Source of the DNA: Enterococcus avium ATCC 14025
Lineage (GTDB): Bacteria; Bacillota; Bacilli; Lactobacillales; Enterococcaceae
Direction: 5' to 3'
Assembly (NCBI RefSeq): GCF_000406965.1
Contig: NZ_KE136368.1
Location: forward strand, 118,876-182,875
Length of the DNA: 64,000 nucleotides
Shown here: piece by piece, positions 17,289 through 25,606 of the stretch
Numbering within the stretch: position 1 is the stretch's first letter
Layout of the letters: each line of letters begins with the position of its first letter
Notes under the pieces: generated by a model
What the model was told of the DNA's origin: nothing
What the model saw: only the letters and a program-made list of their open reading frames with translations
Databases searched by the model: none
Translations under genes and position numbers: made by a program

Positions 17289-19208
17289 TTATTCGAATTC
17301 TTCCAGCTCTAAGCTAAGTTCTTCCCAACTTGAAAGCTGTTCTTCCTGCTCAGCCTTTTTTGCTTCCAAGTCATTTGTCAATTCTAATAGCTGAACGTGA
17401 TCATTCAAAATATCCGGCTGACTCATTTGGATCTCAAGTTCGGCGATCTCTTCATCCAAAGTGGAAAGTGTTTCTTCGATTGCTTCAATCTTTCGACGTA
17501 AGCTGCGAATCAGCTTTTGTTGTTCCTTATCTTGGTAAAACTTTTTTTTAGGCGCTTCGACAGGTGCTGCTTCTTTTGCCTGTAATTCAGCGATTTCTTC
17601 TTCTTCTTTTTTCTTTTCTAAATAGTAATCGTAATCACCAAGATATAACTTGCTGCCCTCAGGAGACAACTCGATCACTTTGTTGGCGATACGATTAATA
17701 AAGTAGCGGTCATGGGAAACGAATAGCAGCGTTCCTTGATAATCGATCAAGGCATTTTCCAATACTTCTTTGTTATCAATATCTAGGTGGTTCGTCGGTT
17801 CATCGAGAATCAAAAAATTCTCCTTATTCATAGAAAGCTTCGCTAATGCGACACGAGCCTTTTCACCACCGCTAAGCAGCGGGATCGTTTTTTCAACATC
17901 TTCGCCACTGAAAAGAAAACCACCTAATACATTGCGAATATCTTTTTCTGGAGTCGTCGGGTGTTCATCCCATAATTCAGCTAAAATCGTCTTATTGCCG
18001 TGCAGATCAGCTTGTCCTTGATCGTAATAGCCGACCGTGACATTGGTTCCAAAATGCGGGGTGCCTTTGATGAAGGGGATTTGACCGATCAACGATTTTA
18101 ATAATGTAGACTTTCCAATCCCGTTTGGTCCGACAAGGGCGATCGCATCTTCACGACGAATATCCAGATCAATGGGTTCAGAAAGTGTTTCCTCATAGCC
18201 GATAGCAGCTTCTTCGACTTGTAAGACGACGTTTCCTGAAACCTTATCGATATCAAACATGAATTTCGCAGATTTTTCCTTGCCGTCTGGTCGATCTAGT
18301 CGATCCATTTTTTCTAATGTTTTTCGACGGCTTTGTGCACGTTTGGTAGTGGAGGCACGAACCAAATTACGTGCAACGAAATCTTCTAATTTTTCGATTT
18401 CAACCTGCTGTTTTTCATAAGCCTTCCAGTCGCTAGCAAGCTGGGCGGCTTTTAAATCAAGATAACGGGAATAATTTCCAGTGTAATGACGGATTTTATG
18501 ACGAGAAATTTCATAAATCTCATTGACGACGCGATCTAAGAAATAGCGGTCATGGGAAACAATCAAGAGCGCACCAGAGTAGCCTTGAAGGTAATCCTCC
18601 AACCAAGCCAATGTCTCAATATCTAAATGATTCGTCGGTTCATCCAAAATCAAAATATCAGGTTTGACTAATAGCATTCGTGCCAAGGCAAGACGGGTTT
18701 TCTGACCACCGGATAATGTACTGATTTCTTTATCATAAAAGCTCTCATCGAATTTAAATCCATGTAAAACACTGCGAATCTCATTTTCATAGCCATAGCC
18801 ATTCTGTTCATTAAAGTCATGCTGCAGCTGATCGTATTCCTTCAGAAGAGAAGTGTAACGACTATCGCTTTCAGGTGTTTCGCCAATCGCCACTTCAACA
18901 TCTCGCATCCGAGCTTCCATCTGGCGAACCGTGTCAAAAGCCTTCAACATTTCATTCCAAATGGTCTCAGTTGAATCTAAGCCAGTATCTTGCGCGAGGT
19001 AGCCCAGTGTGGCTTGTTTGTTCTTTATCACTTGTCCCACATCTGGCGCTTCGATATTGGCGATTATTTTTAATAATGTCGATTTGCCCGCACCATTTCG
19101 TCCAACTAAACCGATTCTTGCTTTACTAGCAACTTCAAGATGAATATTTTCAAATAAAGTGTCGGCACCAAAATAGCGAGCAATTTGATTTGCTTGTAAT
19201 AAAATCAT
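17289..19208 (-). CDS. ABC-F family ATP-binding protein (YdiF-like)
   Basis: This soluble protein has two ABC ATPase domains and no membrane segments; members act on the ribosome. The 639 residues include Walker A motifs GRNGAGKST and GPNGIGKST, signatures LSGGQKTRLALARM and LSGGEKARVALAKL, and Walker B DILILDEPTNHLD and FLILDEPTNHLD. The linker between domains is Lys/Arg-rich (STTKRAQSRRKTLEKM), and the C-terminus is a long charged coiled coil (about 545-635). This layout fits YdiF/Uup-like housekeeping factors more than specific antibiotic-resistance members, but subfamily assignment needs phylogeny. Confidence 0.9.
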   Translation of the reverse strand: MILLQANQIARYFGADTLFENIHLEVASKARIGLVGRNGAGKSTLLKIIANIEAPDVGQVIKNKQATLGYLAQDTGLDSTETIWNEMLKAFDTVRQMEARMRDVEVAIGETPESDSRYTSLLKEYDQLQHDFNEQNGYGYENEIRSVLHGFKFDESFYDKEISTLSGGQKTRLALARMLLVKPDILILDEPTNHLDIETLAWLEDYLQGYSGALLIVSHDRYFLDRVVNEIYEISRHKIRHYTGNYSRYLDLKAAQLASDWKAYEKQQVEIEKLEDFVARNLVRASTTKRAQSRRKTLEKMDRLDRPDGKEKSAKFMFDIDKVSGNVVLQVEEAAIGYEETLSEPIDLDIRREDAIALVGPNGIGKSTLLKSLIGQIPFIKGTPHFGTNVTVGYYDQGQADLHGNKTILAELWDEHPTTPEKDIRNVLGGFLFSGEDVEKTIPLLSGGEKARVALAKLSMNKENFLILDEPTNHLDIDNKEVLENALIDYQGTLLFVSHDRYFINRIANKVIELSPEGSKLYLGDYDYYLEKKKEEEEIAELQAKEAAPVEAPKKKFYQDKEQQKLIRSLRRKIEAIEETLSTLDEEIAELEIQMSQPDILNDHVQLLELTNDLEAKKAEQEEQLSSWEELSLELEEFE

Positions 19209-19333
19209 TGGATAATCTTCCTTAAATTTATTTTTCCGAATGGATTTAGTCTACCATATTTTTGAAGTCGTTGCGATTGGAAGCGACCATTTCAATAAAT
19301 CGTGATTTTTTCACAAAATTTCGAGCAAGTGCG

Positions 19334-19363
19334 TTGCAATTTCACAGAGATTCTTGCTATTAT
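19334..19363 (+). promoter_or_regulatory. Putative rex promoter
   Basis: TTGCAA at 19334-19339 and TATTAT at 19358-19363 are 18 bp apart, about 50 bp before the rex start. Confidence 0.45.
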
Positions 19364-19411
19364 AGTTCAGTAGTCAACATTTACGAAATTTTTTTATAAA
19401 GGAGAGTTATT

Positions 19412-20050
19412 GTGAAAGAACATTCAATTCCAAAAGCGACTGTTAAACGATTGCCGTTGTATTATCGGTATTTGCGTATTTTAAATAATGCTGGAAAAAC
19501 CAAAGTATCATCTACAGAACTAAGTGAGGCGATCCAGGTCGATAGTGCAACGATTCGCCGTGACTTTTCTTATTTCGGAGAACTTGGCAAACGTGGATAT
19601 GGATACGACGTTGAAGACTTGATGCATTTCTTCGGGAAAATCTTGAATGATGACCAACTGACCAACGTAGCATTGGTTGGGGTCGGTAATTTAGGAAGCG
19701 CCTTGTTGAAATTCAAATTCCATCAAAGCAATAGTATCCGTGTCAGCTGTGCCTTTGATGTCAAAGAAGACATTGTAGGCCGTATCGTGGATGGAATCCC
19801 CGTTTATCCATTAGACAATATGGTGGAGCAAATCAAATTACAGCAAATCGAGATCGCAATCTTGACTTTGCCGGCACAACAAGCGCAACAAGTGGTTGAT
19901 CAATTGGCTGATGCAGGAATCAAGGGAATCTTGAACTTTACTGCTGCTCGTCTAACTGCGCCGGATGATGTCATCATTCAAAGCGTAGACTTGACCAACG
20001 AATTACAAACCTTAATCTATTTCTTGCATCATAATAATGACAGCAAGTAA
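19412..20050 (+). CDS. rex: Redox-sensing transcriptional repressor Rex
   Basis: Rex senses the NADH/NAD+ ratio and represses fermentation and respiration genes when NAD+ is high. The 212 residues contain an N-terminal winged helix (ELSEAIQVDSATIRRDFSYFGELGKRGYGY) and a Rossmann domain with VALVGVGNLGSALL, plus a C-terminal domain-swap helix. It starts with GTG 19412 after AAAGGAGAG. The length is normal. It faces away from ABC-F and ends at a double hairpin. Confidence 0.95.
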   Translation: MKEHSIPKATVKRLPLYYRYLRILNNAGKTKVSSTELSEAIQVDSATIRRDFSYFGELGKRGYGYDVEDLMHFFGKILNDDQLTNVALVGVGNLGSALLKFKFHQSNSIRVSCAFDVKEDIVGRIVDGIPVYPLDNMVEQIKLQQIEIAILTLPAQQAQQVVDQLADAGIKGILNFTAARLTAPDDVIIQSVDLTNELQTLIYFLHHNNDSK

Positions 20051-20054
20051 AAAA

Positions 20055-20124
20055 GACTGAGCGCGAGCTCAGTCTCCGACTATAGATACAGTCCGATTTG
20101 TGGATGATATCTATAGTCTTTTTT
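20055..20124 (+). terminator. Tandem hairpins after rex
   Basis: The first hairpin is GACTGAGC-GCGA-GCTCAGTC (20055-20074). The second has an 11-bp stem (20078-20088 with 20108-20118) followed by six T residues. The second is a good rho-independent terminator. It faces the convergent thioredoxin-like gene that ends at 20143. Confidence 0.8.
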
Positions 20125-20142
20125 GCGTTTATAAAAAAATGT

Positions 20143-20487
20143 TTATAGCTCGTCGAACAGCGCTTGATAATCGATTTGTTCTTCCTCTTTGGGCAACTGC
20201 TGCAATAGATTTTCCAATGTATGAAAATCAATAAAACGAGCTTGCCGCCCAACTTCTTTGCCCTCGTGATAGACTAAGACCGCTGGGACTGTCAAAACTT
20301 CAAAGAAGCCCGCTAACTCAGGCTCGTGCATAATATCCAAATGATAGAATGGAACATCATAGCTTTCGGCAAGGTTCCTTACTTTTGGTTCATCCACATG
20401 ACAAATACTGCACGTTTCTGAAGAAATAAATACGATATTATTGGTGTTGTTCGTGATGGCTTGTTTGACGTTCTTCAATGACTCCAA
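20143..20487 (-). CDS. Thioredoxin-like protein
   Basis: This small thioredoxin-fold protein has a CSIC active site in FISSETCSICHVDEP, a cis-Pro in LTVPAVLVYHEGKEV and an acidic C-terminus. I chose the TTG at 20487 because GGGGGGAA stands 5 bp before it; the in-frame ATG at 20502 overlaps that site and has no good one of its own. That gives 114 residues. It probably acts as a cytosolic thiol-disulfide reductase or bacillithiol/CoA-type redox partner. It is downstream of a 3' gap from the methyltransferase-like gene at 20525 and may be cotranscribed with it. Confidence 0.8.
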   Translation of the reverse strand: MESLKNVKQAITNNTNNIVFISSETCSICHVDEPKVRNLAESYDVPFYHLDIMHEPELAGFFEVLTVPAVLVYHEGKEVGRQARFIDFHTLENLLQQLPKEEEQIDYQALFDEL

Positions 20488-20524
20488 TGAAATTCCCCCC
20501 ATTCCGTTATTAAAAAAAATCTAT

Positions 20525-21199
20525 TTACCAAATATATGGAATCAATCGATATTTGGTCTTTTTTGTGTACTCCGAGTAGCCAGGTAGTTCATTGATCAGT
20601 AAAGCTTCTTCGTTTCTAATCCGTAAAACTAAACCTACTGGGAACAGCAGCATAGGAAATACAGCAACTACTGAACCTAAAACAATAGGCATCGATAAAA
20701 ATAAAAGTAAGGAGGCAGTGTACATAGGATGGCGAATTACTGCATACAACCCTGTATCTATAACTGCTTGATTTGCCTCAACTTTAACAACACGTGCAGC
20801 GTAGGAATTTTGGATCATCACCAGTGCATACATAGCATAGCCTGAAATCATAATGAAAAGACCAATCAATGAAACATTTACTGAAAGCTGTGTCCATTCA
20901 AAACGTCGATCCAACCCAGCAAGGCTGAAGGAAAGAATAAACGAAAGTCCTATGAATCCCACATATCTTTTTTGAGAATTTTCTACTTCTTTTCCATTGA
21001 GTCGTTTTTCCAACAAAGTTGGGTTTTTTCTATAAAGAAAACCGCCCATTGAAATCATCAAAATCGCTAAAGTCAGAAGAAAAATCCATGCATTCCAATA
21101 ATAATAGGTTCCTGCAGTGCCGAATAATAGCAATCCTAAGAGTATAAAACCACAAAACATTTTTATACTTCCACGCAAAAGTAGCTTTCCCTTCTTCAT
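20525..21199 (-). CDS. Isoprenylcysteine carboxyl methyltransferase-like membrane protein
   Basis: The 224-residue protein has about five hydrophobic helices. Its C-terminal half carries the ICMT/phospholipid-methyltransferase signature: YAVIRHPMYTASLLLFL, then RIRNEEALLINELPGYSEYTKKTKYRLIPYIW, which forms the SAM and substrate site in the family. In bacteria the substrates of such proteins are mostly unknown. The start is ATG 21199. It lies 22 bp upstream of the thioredoxin-like gene's ATG. Confidence 0.82.
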   Translation of the reverse strand: MKKGKLLLRGSIKMFCGFILLGLLLFGTAGTYYYWNAWIFLLTLAILMISMGGFLYRKNPTLLEKRLNGKEVENSQKRYVGFIGLSFILSFSLAGLDRRFEWTQLSVNVSLIGLFIMISGYAMYALVMIQNSYAARVVKVEANQAVIDTGLYAVIRHPMYTASLLLFLSMPIVLGSVVAVFPMLLFPVGLVLRIRNEEALLINELPGYSEYTKKTKYRLIPYIW

Positions 21200-21355
21200 C
21201 GGTCATTCCCCACGATCTGAATTAGATTTCTTACTTTGATTATCTAATGCGTAAATTTGAGTGTCAACCATGTAACAGAAGATATAGAACAAGCAGTTAG
21301 CGTAAGGATAGTCAGTATTGGTCAAAATGTCAATTTTATTGTCTGGAAGAAATAG

Positions 21356-21384
21356 TTGTTTGATTGAATAAAAAGCGTTATACT
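21356..21384 (+). promoter_or_regulatory. Putative tRNA-Gly promoter
   Basis: TTGTTT at 21356-21361 and TATACT at 21379-21384 are separated by 17 bp. The tRNA begins 12 bp after the -10 box. Confidence 0.6.
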
Positions 21385-21396
21385 CTCTTATGTACT

Positions 21397-21467
21397 GCGG
21401 GTGTAGTTTAGTGGTAAAACAGAAGCTTCCCAAGCTTCCGTCGCGAGTTCGATTCTCGTCACCCGCT
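21397..21467 (+). tRNA. tRNA-Gly (anticodon CCC)
   Basis: The 71-nt sequence folds as a cloverleaf. The acceptor stem is GCGGGTG with CACCCGC, discriminator T. The D stem is GTTT/AAAC. The anticodon stem is GAAGC/GCTTC with loop TTCCCAA, giving anticodon CCC for the GGG codon. The T arm is GCGAG-TTCGATT-CTCGT. CCA is not encoded. It is a lone tRNA gene with its own promoter and terminator. Confidence 0.92.
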
Positions 21468-21487
21468 TAGTCTTACAAAGCTTGATT

Positions 21488-21521
21488 TACCGCCGTTTGT
21501 AGAGGATGGCGGTATTTTTTT
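21488..21521 (+). terminator. Terminator after tRNA-Gly
   Basis: A 7-bp GC-rich stem, TACCGCC with GGCGGTA (21488-21494 with 21508-21514), is followed by seven T residues. The remaining stretch to 21774 shows no clear gene. Confidence 0.85.
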
Positions 21522-21774
21522 GTCCTCTGTCAGCTTCATGCGAATCTAGTGTTAGCCAATAAATCGATCGCGTTCTTTCTTCTCTTTATAAATAACTGTA
21601 TAGATATCGAGAGTTTTATCATTAGTCGAAGGGCTGAGAAGATTGTTTTTAAGAGTCCACAGCTTCACTATTAAGTATGATTGTATGTGTGTCATACAGA
21701 GCTAAGGTCTTTTTTGTATATCATTTCCCCAAACAAGTAATTTCCTTTATACTCAATTAAAGGAGGCGTTTTCA

Positions 21775-22200
21775 ATGGAAGACAATTATGGAAAAATTTT
21801 AGTTGCTATTGATGACTCTGAACAATCGTATAAGGCCCTAAAGGAAGCACTCGCAATCGCTCGACGAAACGACTCTCAGCTGTATATTTTAACGGTTACT
21901 GATATGTCTATTGCAATAGCTGATGCACGTATTGTTCAGTATATGCGGGAATTAGCAGATGAACAATCAAAGAAAGTTACTGAGAAGATAGAACAGCATT
22001 TACCATCAGACATTAATTACACGATCCGTAAAGTAGAAGGAACGCCAAAAGTTTCAATTGTGCAATTTGCGAAAGAAACAGGAATTGATTTGATTGCTAT
22101 GGGAGCGACAGGTAAAGGAGCAATTGAGAGAACTTTAGTGGGTTCTACCACATCTTACGTTGTTAGTCACGCACCCTGCAATGTTTTAGTTGTAAAGTAA
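21775..22200 (+). CDS. Universal stress protein UspA family
   Basis: This cytosolic single-domain UspA-like protein of 141 residues probably binds ATP. The N-terminus KILVAIDDSEQSYKALKEAL and the C-terminal GATGKGAIERTLVGSTTSYV fit the G-x2-G-x9-G-S/T ATP-binding pattern. AAAGGAGGCG precedes the ATG. Such proteins help cells survive starvation, acid or oxidative stress. It appears monocistronic. Confidence 0.93.
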   Translation: MEDNYGKILVAIDDSEQSYKALKEALAIARRNDSQLYILTVTDMSIAIADARIVQYMRELADEQSKKVTEKIEQHLPSDINYTIRKVEGTPKVSIVQFAKETGIDLIAMGATGKGAIERTLVGSTTSYVVSHAPCNVLVVK

Positions 22201-22289
22201 GACTGTTTCAGTTTTCATGGGTGGATTTTGCAAGAAATGAAATGTCACGTGATAGATTCCTCAGTTGTAAATAAAAGGGGGCATTTACA

Positions 22290-22598
22290 GTGGTCTCACC
22301 AAAAAAAGTTACCAGTCCCAAAGAAAAACTTGAACTATTACATGTTATAGAAGATGGTACCAAAACGGGTAAAGGTTACTCCATAGCAAAGTTAAGATGG
22401 AAAAACACAGAAGCATATGGCATACGGTATGATGGTGATAACGAAGAAGATAAAGGCTTTCCTACTACAGGAAGAGGGTATCAAGCTGCATGGTTCATCT
22501 TGCCTGAAGCAGTGGCGTATCCTTATTTAAAATCTTTAATTGTGCAAAGAGATATCGATTCTCGAATTGATTCTTTGATAACCGATAATAGTGAATAA
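22290..22598 (+). CDS. Hypothetical protein, 102 residues
   Basis: I do not recognise a family. The gene starts with GTG after AAAAGGGGG. The protein is soluble and mixed-charge, with a compact core, IAKLRWKNTEAYGIRYDG, and a following GFPTTGRGYQAAWFILPE. This could be a small beta-sheet domain. It lies 90 bp after uspA in the same direction, so it may share stress control. Codon use looks like that of neighbours. Confidence 0.65.
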   Translation: MVSPKKVTSPKEKLELLHVIEDGTKTGKGYSIAKLRWKNTEAYGIRYDGDNEEDKGFPTTGRGYQAAWFILPEAVAYPYLKSLIVQRDIDSRIDSLITDNSE

Positions 22599-22960
22599 AC
22601 GATACATTTAGCACCTTCTTTATGGTTATGAAGAAGATTGCTGAGGTTGTGATAGTAGAATCCCAACATAGATCGTTCTAGTAGCTGTTGATGTTTCAAG
22701 CAGTCCTTCCTTCACGTATTACGTATGGATTGTTCGTAGAAAGAATAATTCCTTAAAAAGCATCCAAAAAAATTATGTGACGTTCTGCTTATTCGCACAA
22801 ATTATTTGATTTTGTCGAAAATTGATTAGAAGTCCGTCATCTGCATAGACGGATAAGACATCGTAGCTTTTGATTAGCTGCGGTGTTTTTATTTTTGGTA
22901 TTTATTACTTTTCTTTTAATGTACTCTTGCTATTCAATCTATGGTTGATGTATGCTAAAG
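22599..22960. other. Non-coding stretch with one terminator-like hairpin
   Basis: No supported gene is seen. A small hairpin with 6-bp arms (TCCGTC / GACGGA, about 22833-22852) is followed by a terminator-like stem with G-U pairs (22858-22868 with 22876-22886) and a T-rich run. This could be the end of an unannotated short transcript. Confidence 0.4.
22927..22956 (+). promoter_or_regulatory. Putative promoter of a small RNA
   Basis: TTGCTA at 22927-22932 and TATGCT at 22951-22956 with an 18-bp spacer stand just before three consecutive hairpins. Confidence 0.35.
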
Positions 22961-23040
22961 GTGTTGCGGGAGGGAACTTCCGTTTAGGGTATTATATCCT
23001 GATGAAACCAACGTTTGTGGCTGAGCGTTGGTTTTTTTGT
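22961..23040 (+). ncRNA. Candidate small RNA of about 80 nt with three hairpins
   Basis: Hairpin 1 is CGGGAG-GGAA-CTTCCG (22967-22982). Hairpin 2 is AGGG-loop-TCCT (22986-23000). Hairpin 3 is AACCAACG with CGTTGGTT (23006-23013 with 23026-23033), followed by seven T residues, a good terminator. A promoter-like sequence lies directly upstream, and no convincing protein gene is nearby. A frame of 75 codons crosses the region but has no ribosome site and includes the terminator. Confidence 0.4.
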
Positions 23041-23223
23041 ATTACTGTGAAAGCGGATTATGCGAAAAAGAATATTTTGGGTTTCTTTTCGATTTAAAAG
23101 AAATAGTTCTTTAATGAAGGAATTTATTTTGTTTAAAAATAGTGTTTTTGGTATTTGAATTTACTAGAGTTCCATTGAACCTAGGCATATACTATGTGCT
23201 AATCACGAAGGGAGGGAAGGAAA

Positions 23224-23571
23224 ATGATTTTTGAAAGAGTTTTTCGTTGGGTGATTCGAATCAGTTTTATAATCTCAATAGTGCTTTATTGTTTAGGAAT
23301 TTTTTTCTATTCCCGATTACCAGCTGAAGTTCCGATCCAATTTGGATTTGACGGAGGCGTGAATAGCTGGGGCAGCAAAATGACTGTCTTTCTTTTTCCT
23401 ACACTTTTATTAGGTGTCACATTCACTACTCGCAGTAAATATGTTGACGCGAAATATCCAGTCATGACTAGGGAGAATCGTTTACACAAAATAGCATTAA
23501 TAGGCTGTTTATTGCTGGTTTGGGGAGTAGGAATCTATTTGTTTTTCATTTACGCAGCGTTACTAGAATAA
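23224..23571 (+). CDS. DUF1648-containing small membrane protein
   Basis: The 115-residue protein has three hydrophobic helices. The segment RLPAEVPIQFGFDGGVNSWG, after helix 1, matches the DUF1648 motif found at the N-terminus of SdpI-like immunity proteins and related membrane proteins. It lacks the longer SdpI domain, so it is either a stand-alone DUF1648 protein or a shortened relative. AGGGAGGGAAGG precedes the ATG. Role unknown. Confidence 0.75.
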   Translation: MIFERVFRWVIRISFIISIVLYCLGIFFYSRLPAEVPIQFGFDGGVNSWGSKMTVFLFPTLLLGVTFTTRSKYVDAKYPVMTRENRLHKIALIGCLLLVWGVGIYLFFIYAALLE

Positions 23572-23574
23572 AAA

Positions 23575-23593
23575 AATCCTCGCGAGGAGGATT
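23575..23593 (-). terminator. Terminator between convergent genes
   Basis: AATCCTC-GCGAG-GAGGATT is flanked by A residues on the left, giving a T run on the minus strand. It serves chiefly the leftward CPBP gene whose stop it overlaps. Confidence 0.7.
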
Positions 23594-24281
23594 ACACTTT
23601 GATACCAAATAAGCTAAGTATTAATAGTAGAAGCGCCGGTAACATAGCGTTCATCGTATTTAGCATCCAATGAACCATAATGGGGCTCCAAATGTTTTTT
23701 GAAAACAGATAAATCAACCCCAAATAAACGCCTAACACCATATAAGGAATCATGGCATAGATATTGCCATTAAAATTATTCCAATGTATGAGACCAAATA
23801 AAATTCCTTGAACGAATAGCATAATTAGACGTAATGCCCTATTCGTCACTTTTCCCAGCAATAAGTAGCGGAAGGTAAGCTCTTCTGCAAAAGGAGCGAG
23901 GAACGGTGCTACTGTAGCCAGAACGGCCCAGCTTGGACTAAGTATTTGCGCAGAATCGCTGTTTGAAGAAGGAAGTTCAAGTAGTTGGCTAGGAATCAAT
24001 CCACGAACAACCCGCAGCAATAAAAACGTACCTGCTACCAAGACGATGCTCAATAACAATCTGCGAAAAAGTTTTTGACGGTATAAGTGCCATTCTGCTT
24101 TTAAAAAATCACCGAACAGATAAATCATTACTAAAAATCCAGCTAAAAAAAGTAAGGTAGACGCTATCAGTCCAACCTTTGGATTATTTGTTAAGTGAAA
24201 GAGCGGAAAAAGATAGTTTCCGATCAATAATTCTAAAGGAATGACGAAAAGACCTAACCATTGTTTTTTACTTCTAAGCAT
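23592..24281 (-). CDS. CPBP-family intramembrane metalloprotease
   Basis: This polytopic protein of 229 residues carries the CPBP/Rce1 (Abi) motifs: FAEELTFRYLLLGKV (motif 1, Glu-Glu and Arg), GILFGLIHW (motif 2, His) and MVHWMLNT (motif 3). Members cleave within membranes and, in Lactobacillales, often give bacteriocin self-immunity or process prenylated or peptide substrates. No bacteriocin gene is seen nearby. It is monocistronic on the minus strand. Confidence 0.88.
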   Translation of the reverse strand: MLRSKKQWLGLFVIPLELLIGNYLFPLFHLTNNPKVGLIASTLLFLAGFLVMIYLFGDFLKAEWHLYRQKLFRRLLLSIVLVAGTFLLLRVVRGLIPSQLLELPSSNSDSAQILSPSWAVLATVAPFLAPFAEELTFRYLLLGKVTNRALRLIMLFVQGILFGLIHWNNFNGNIYAMIPYMVLGVYLGLIYLFSKNIWSPIMVHWMLNTMNAMLPALLLLILSLFGIKV

Positions 24282-24398
24282 TTTTATCCCCCATTCTTTC
24301 CTAAGTTTAAAAAAATAGGTGAGATGTGTAAAGCAATATGAAATAAAGAAAAATATGTTTGTGAAGATTTTGGTATACTAGAGTGAAGGAGGGAGATT

Positions 24399-24629
24399 GT
24401 GTTGGATTATCAAATGCAGAAAACAATGGGGAAATGTTTTCGCAGCAAAGGAAACAGCATTACTGGGCTCATCAGAATTTTTGGTAGTTGGTATGACTAC
24501 AAGGTGATTAATGGATCGCCCGAGCTTGGTGATATGCTGGAGGTTATCGACTTTACCAGTCGAGAGTTGTTAGTCGTTATCAATAATAAATTAGAAGAAA
24601 GTGATGTGAATTATATTGTTAATATTTAA
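24399..24629 (+). CDS. Short NfeD-like OB-domain protein
   Basis: The 76-residue protein begins at GTG 24399 (or TTG 24402) after GAAGGAGGGA. The order of a polar N-terminus, then LIRIFGSWYDYKVINGSPELGDMLEVIDFTSRELLVVI, resembles the C-terminal OB fold of NfeD proteins. It overlaps the following SPFH gene by 14 bp. NfeD and SPFH genes are a known pair, which supports the call. It lacks the membrane segments of full NfeD. Confidence rests mainly on context. Confidence 0.6.
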   Translation: MLDYQMQKTMGKCFRSKGNSITGLIRIFGSWYDYKVINGSPELGDMLEVIDFTSRELLVVINNKLEESDVNYIVNI

Positions 24630-25560
24630 TATCATCTTAATTGTACTTGCGATCATTGTTCTCTTATTCATCGTCAGTCAAATGGTCGTGATCGTGCAGC
24701 AGGGGGAAGTAAAAGTGGTCGAGAGTTTCGGTAAATATGTAAAAACGCTGGAACCAGGGCTGCATTTTTTGATTCCAATCTTATATGTTGTTCGTCGTCG
24801 GGTTTCATTAAAGCAAACACCGATCCAAATCGAACCACAAAGTGTGATCACGCGTGATAACGTAATCGTTGAAATCGATGAAGCAATTAAGTATCACGTG
24901 ACAGATGCCCGGGCTTTTGTGTATGATAATGAGGATTCTGTCACGTCAATGATCCAAGATTGCCAATCCAACTTACGAGGTATTATCGGTAAGATGGAAC
25001 TGAATGAAGTATTAAACGGAACGGAAGAAATTAACGTAAATCTTTACGAAAGCGTGAAGGACATTACAGCTGGATATGGTTTATCAATCGACCGAATCAA
25101 CATCGGTGAGATTTCAGTCTCAAATGAAATCGTCAATTCAATGAATAAATTGATTACAGCCAGCCGCGATAAAGAATCATTGATTACGATTTCCGAAGGG
25201 AAAAAACAATCAGTGATCTTAGAATCAGAAGCGAAATCATCTGAAATGCAGATTGATGCGGAAGCGCGTGCGAGACAAACAAAGATCGATGCAGATGCTC
25301 GAGCAGAACGTACAAGAATCGATGCTGCAGCAGAAGCAGACCGGATCGCCAAGCTGACTGAAGCAGAAACAGCTCGAATCAGAGAAATCAATAAGGCAAT
25401 TGCTGAAAGCAACTTAACAGATGAAATGATCGCCTACCTTGGGATTGAAGCCTTCAAACACGTAGTGGAAAATAATGGCAACACTGTCATTATGCCAAGT
25501 AATTTGACTGAGCTTGGCAATGTTCCGGCAATCAAAGAAATTTGGCAGCAAACCAAATAG
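24616..25560 (+). CDS. SPFH/band-7 (stomatin-like) membrane protein
   Basis: The N-terminal hydrophobic helix is followed by the SPFH domain: VVQQGEVKVVESFGKYVKTL, PGLHFLIPILYVVRRRVSL and NVIVEIDEAIKYHVTDA. A long Ala/Glu/Arg-rich helix (about residues 195-260) then follows, as in stomatins and QmcA. The 314-residue protein probably organises membrane microdomains or chaperones FtsH-type proteases. The start is TTG 24616, inside the end of the NfeD-like gene; the ribosome site is weak, so coupling to the upstream gene is likely. Confidence 0.9.
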   Translation: MLIFNIILIVLAIIVLLFIVSQMVVIVQQGEVKVVESFGKYVKTLEPGLHFLIPILYVVRRRVSLKQTPIQIEPQSVITRDNVIVEIDEAIKYHVTDARAFVYDNEDSVTSMIQDCQSNLRGIIGKMELNEVLNGTEEINVNLYESVKDITAGYGLSIDRINIGEISVSNEIVNSMNKLITASRDKESLITISEGKKQSVILESEAKSSEMQIDAEARARQTKIDADARAERTRIDAAAEADRIAKLTEAETARIREINKAIAESNLTDEMIAYLGIEAFKHVVENNGNTVIMPSNLTELGNVPAIKEIWQQTK

Positions 25561-25606
25561 TAGGATCAGCGTGATGGAAAAAAGATTCTATAGGAGTTGA
25601 ATAACC

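Noticed and set aside
17289..19208. ABC-F antibiotic-resistance protein (Lsa/Msr/Optr type)
   Set aside because: The long C-terminal coiled coil and 639-residue length fit the YdiF/Uup-like housekeeping branch better.
21319..21335. GGTCAAAATGTCAA as a second CtsR box
   Set aside because: The second half lacks the required heptad spacing, and no heat-shock gene follows.
21203..21433. 76-codon leftward frame
   Set aside because: It runs antisense through half of the tRNA-Gly gene and its promoter, with no ribosome site.
22870..23097. 75-codon rightward frame with hydrophobic N-terminus
   Set aside because: It has no ribosome site and runs through two terminator-like hairpins and the small RNA candidate.
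23301..23489. Leftward frame inside the DUF1648 gene
   Set aside because: Shadow of a gene with better start, membrane pattern and family motif.
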